Positions 6,284-7,274 of a stretch of DNA of 7,274 bases are shown here, piece after piece. A program made the translations under genes and the position numbers. How positions within the stretch are numbered: the stretch's first letter is position 1; each line of letters begins with the position of its first letter. The stretch is from NCBI GenBank assembly GCA_019412865.1, contig DXOJ01000851.1:1-7274 (forward strand), read 5' to 3'. The notes beneath the pieces were generated by a model, which worked only from the letters and a program-made list of their open reading frames with translations, ran no database searches and was not told where the DNA came from. The stretch comes from Bacteroides sp. Its GTDB lineage: Bacteria > Bacteroidota > Bacteroidia > Bacteroidales > Bacteroidaceae.

Positions 6284-7192
6284 ATGCTACTATTATTGCA
6301 AGCAACACAAGCTGCGGACTCTGTGCAAGTGGCTGCAGACGAATTAATGAAAGAGGCGATTGCCAATGCTGACGGATTGGATAAGCTTTCGCTGATTACT
6401 CAACAACTGATAGACTTCGGTATTCGTGCCGGAGAACGTATACTGATTGCGGTCATCGTCTTTATTGTCGGACGTTTCCTTATCTCGTTGCTCAACAAGT
6501 TTATAAGACGTCTGTTGGATAAACGAAAGGTAGATATAAGTATCAAAACTTTCGTTAGAAGTCTGGTCAATATTCTGTTGACAATCCTGTTAATCATTTC
6601 TGTTGTCGGTGCCTTGGGAGTTGAGACAACTTCATTTGCGGCTTTATTGGCTTCCGCCGGTGTCGCTGTCGGTATGGCTTTATCCGGTAATCTGCAAAAC
6701 TTTGCCGGCGGACTGGTTATTCTTTTGTTCAAACCTTATAAAGTTGGCGATTGGATAGAAACACAGCAGGGATCAGCCGGTACAGTAAAAGAAATTCAGA
6801 TATTCCATACCATCCTTACTACTGGGGATAATAAACTGATTTATATACCGAATGGTTCATTAAGTAGTGGAGTAGTGATTAATTACAGTCACCAGGAAAC
6901 CCGCCGTGTAGAATGGATTATTGGTATAGATTATGGGGAAGATTACAATAAGGTTCAGCAGATAGTTCGTGATATTCTGGCTGAAGATAAACGTATCTTG
7001 AATGAACCTGCTCCGTTTATAGCTCTTCATGCGCTAGATGCCAGCAGTGTGAATGTGGTGGTACGTGTATGGGTAAATAGCGGAGATTATTGGGGTGTTT
7101 ATTTCGATACCAATAAAGCTATTTACGAAACCTTCAATGAAAAAGGTATCAACTTCCCTTTCCCACAGCTTACTGTGCATCAGGGAAATTGA
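6284..7192 (+). CDS. mscS: Small-conductance mechanosensitive channel, MscS family
   Basis: This 302-residue inner-membrane protein is close in size and layout to E. coli MscS (286 residues), a heptameric channel that opens under membrane tension to release solutes during hypoosmotic shock. Predicted membrane helices are TM1 (about 50-75), TM2 (about 92-111) and the pore-lining TM3 (about 116-145). TM3 carries the small-residue packing pattern AGVAVGMALSG and the hinge glycines G135 and G143, aligned by eye with G113 and G121 of E. coli. The cytoplasmic part follows: FKPYKVGDWIE (149-159), GTVKEIQIF (166-174), the family hallmark IPNG (188-191), then the alpha/beta vestibule with SSVNVVVRVWVNSGDYW (254-270), and the C-terminal FPFPQLTVH. 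Residues 1-40 precede TM1 and look soluble and acidic. The ATG at 6284 follows an AT-rich leader. It has its own divergent promoter and terminator, so it is a single-gene unit with no evident tie to thiamine. Confidence 0.96.
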   Translation: MLLLLQATQAADSVQVAADELMKEAIANADGLDKLSLITQQLIDFGIRAGERILIAVIVFIVGRFLISLLNKFIRRLLDKRKVDISIKTFVRSLVNILLTILLIISVVGALGVETTSFAALLASAGVAVGMALSGNLQNFAGGLVILLFKPYKVGDWIETQQGSAGTVKEIQIFHTILTTGDNKLIYIPNGSLSSGVVINYSHQETRRVEWIIGIDYGEDYNKVQQIVRDILAEDKRILNEPAPFIALHALDASSVNVVVRVWVNSGDYWGVYFDTNKAIYETFNEKGINFPFPQLTVHQGN

Positions 7193-7220
7193 TTGTTATA
7201 CTCTGATAATTCAAAAAATA

Positions 7221-7256
7221 AGAGGTTGTGTCAAAACGCTGACACAGCCTTTTTTT
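7221..7256 (+). terminator. Intrinsic terminator after mscS
   Basis: AGGTTGTGTCA (7223-7233) pairs with TGACACAGCCT (7240-7250) over 11 positions, ten Watson-Crick and one G-U, around a six-base loop (7234-7239). Seven T bases follow (7250-7256), and an A-rich stretch (7213-7221) precedes the stem, so it could also act on transcripts coming from the right. It begins 28 bases after the mscS stop. Confidence 0.88.
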
Positions 7257-7274
7257 ATGCGCAAAGCCCAGACT

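Noticed and set aside
7221..7274. End of an insertion sequence
   Set aside because: The inverted repeat has a short loop and a T tract, as expected for a terminator; there is no transposase or target duplication in view.

Overview
The window looks like a chromosomal segment of a gut Bacteroides (Bacteroidales). The evidence is the type of the genes (a phosphoglycerate-mutase-like homoserine kinase beside threonine synthase; an outer-membrane TonB-dependent receptor heading a PnuT/thiamine pyrophosphokinase operon), Bacteroidetes-style promoters (TTTG ... TAnnTTTG), and gene starts without clear Shine-Dalgarno sequences. Species cannot be fixed from sequence reading alone; B. thetaiotaomicron or a close relative is the best guess.

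Layout. Positions 1-2474 (+ strand) hold the end of a threonine biosynthesis cluster: a 5'-truncated homoserine kinase of the cofactor-independent phosphoglycerate mutase family, then thrC 13 bases later. These two catalyse the last two steps, homoserine to O-phosphohomoserine to threonine. The upstream gene is off the window. Positions 2475-2606 separate two convergent transcription units and hold four tandem degenerate 22-bp units, two of which form a perfect 20-bp inverted repeat.

Positions 2607-6194 (- strand) are a complete thiamine salvage operon. In transcription order it has a Bacteroides-type promoter, a TPP (THI-box) riboswitch, a TonB-dependent outer-membrane receptor, a PnuT-type inner-membrane carrier, and thiamine pyrophosphokinase. 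The inferred route is active uptake across the outer membrane, facilitated passage across the inner membrane, and trapping by pyrophosphorylation to TPP, which then shuts off its own operon through the riboswitch. The carrier and kinase genes overlap by ATGA.

Positions 6201-7256 (+ strand) hold a divergent promoter, a small mechanosensitive channel of the MscS family, and a strong intrinsic terminator. No stretch longer than 300 bases lacks a gene. I see no mobile element, CRISPR array, tRNA or rRNA, and no sign of a wholly new system. The items most worth a second look are the 22-bp repeat array, the unusually short space between riboswitch and start codon, and the back-to-back promoters.
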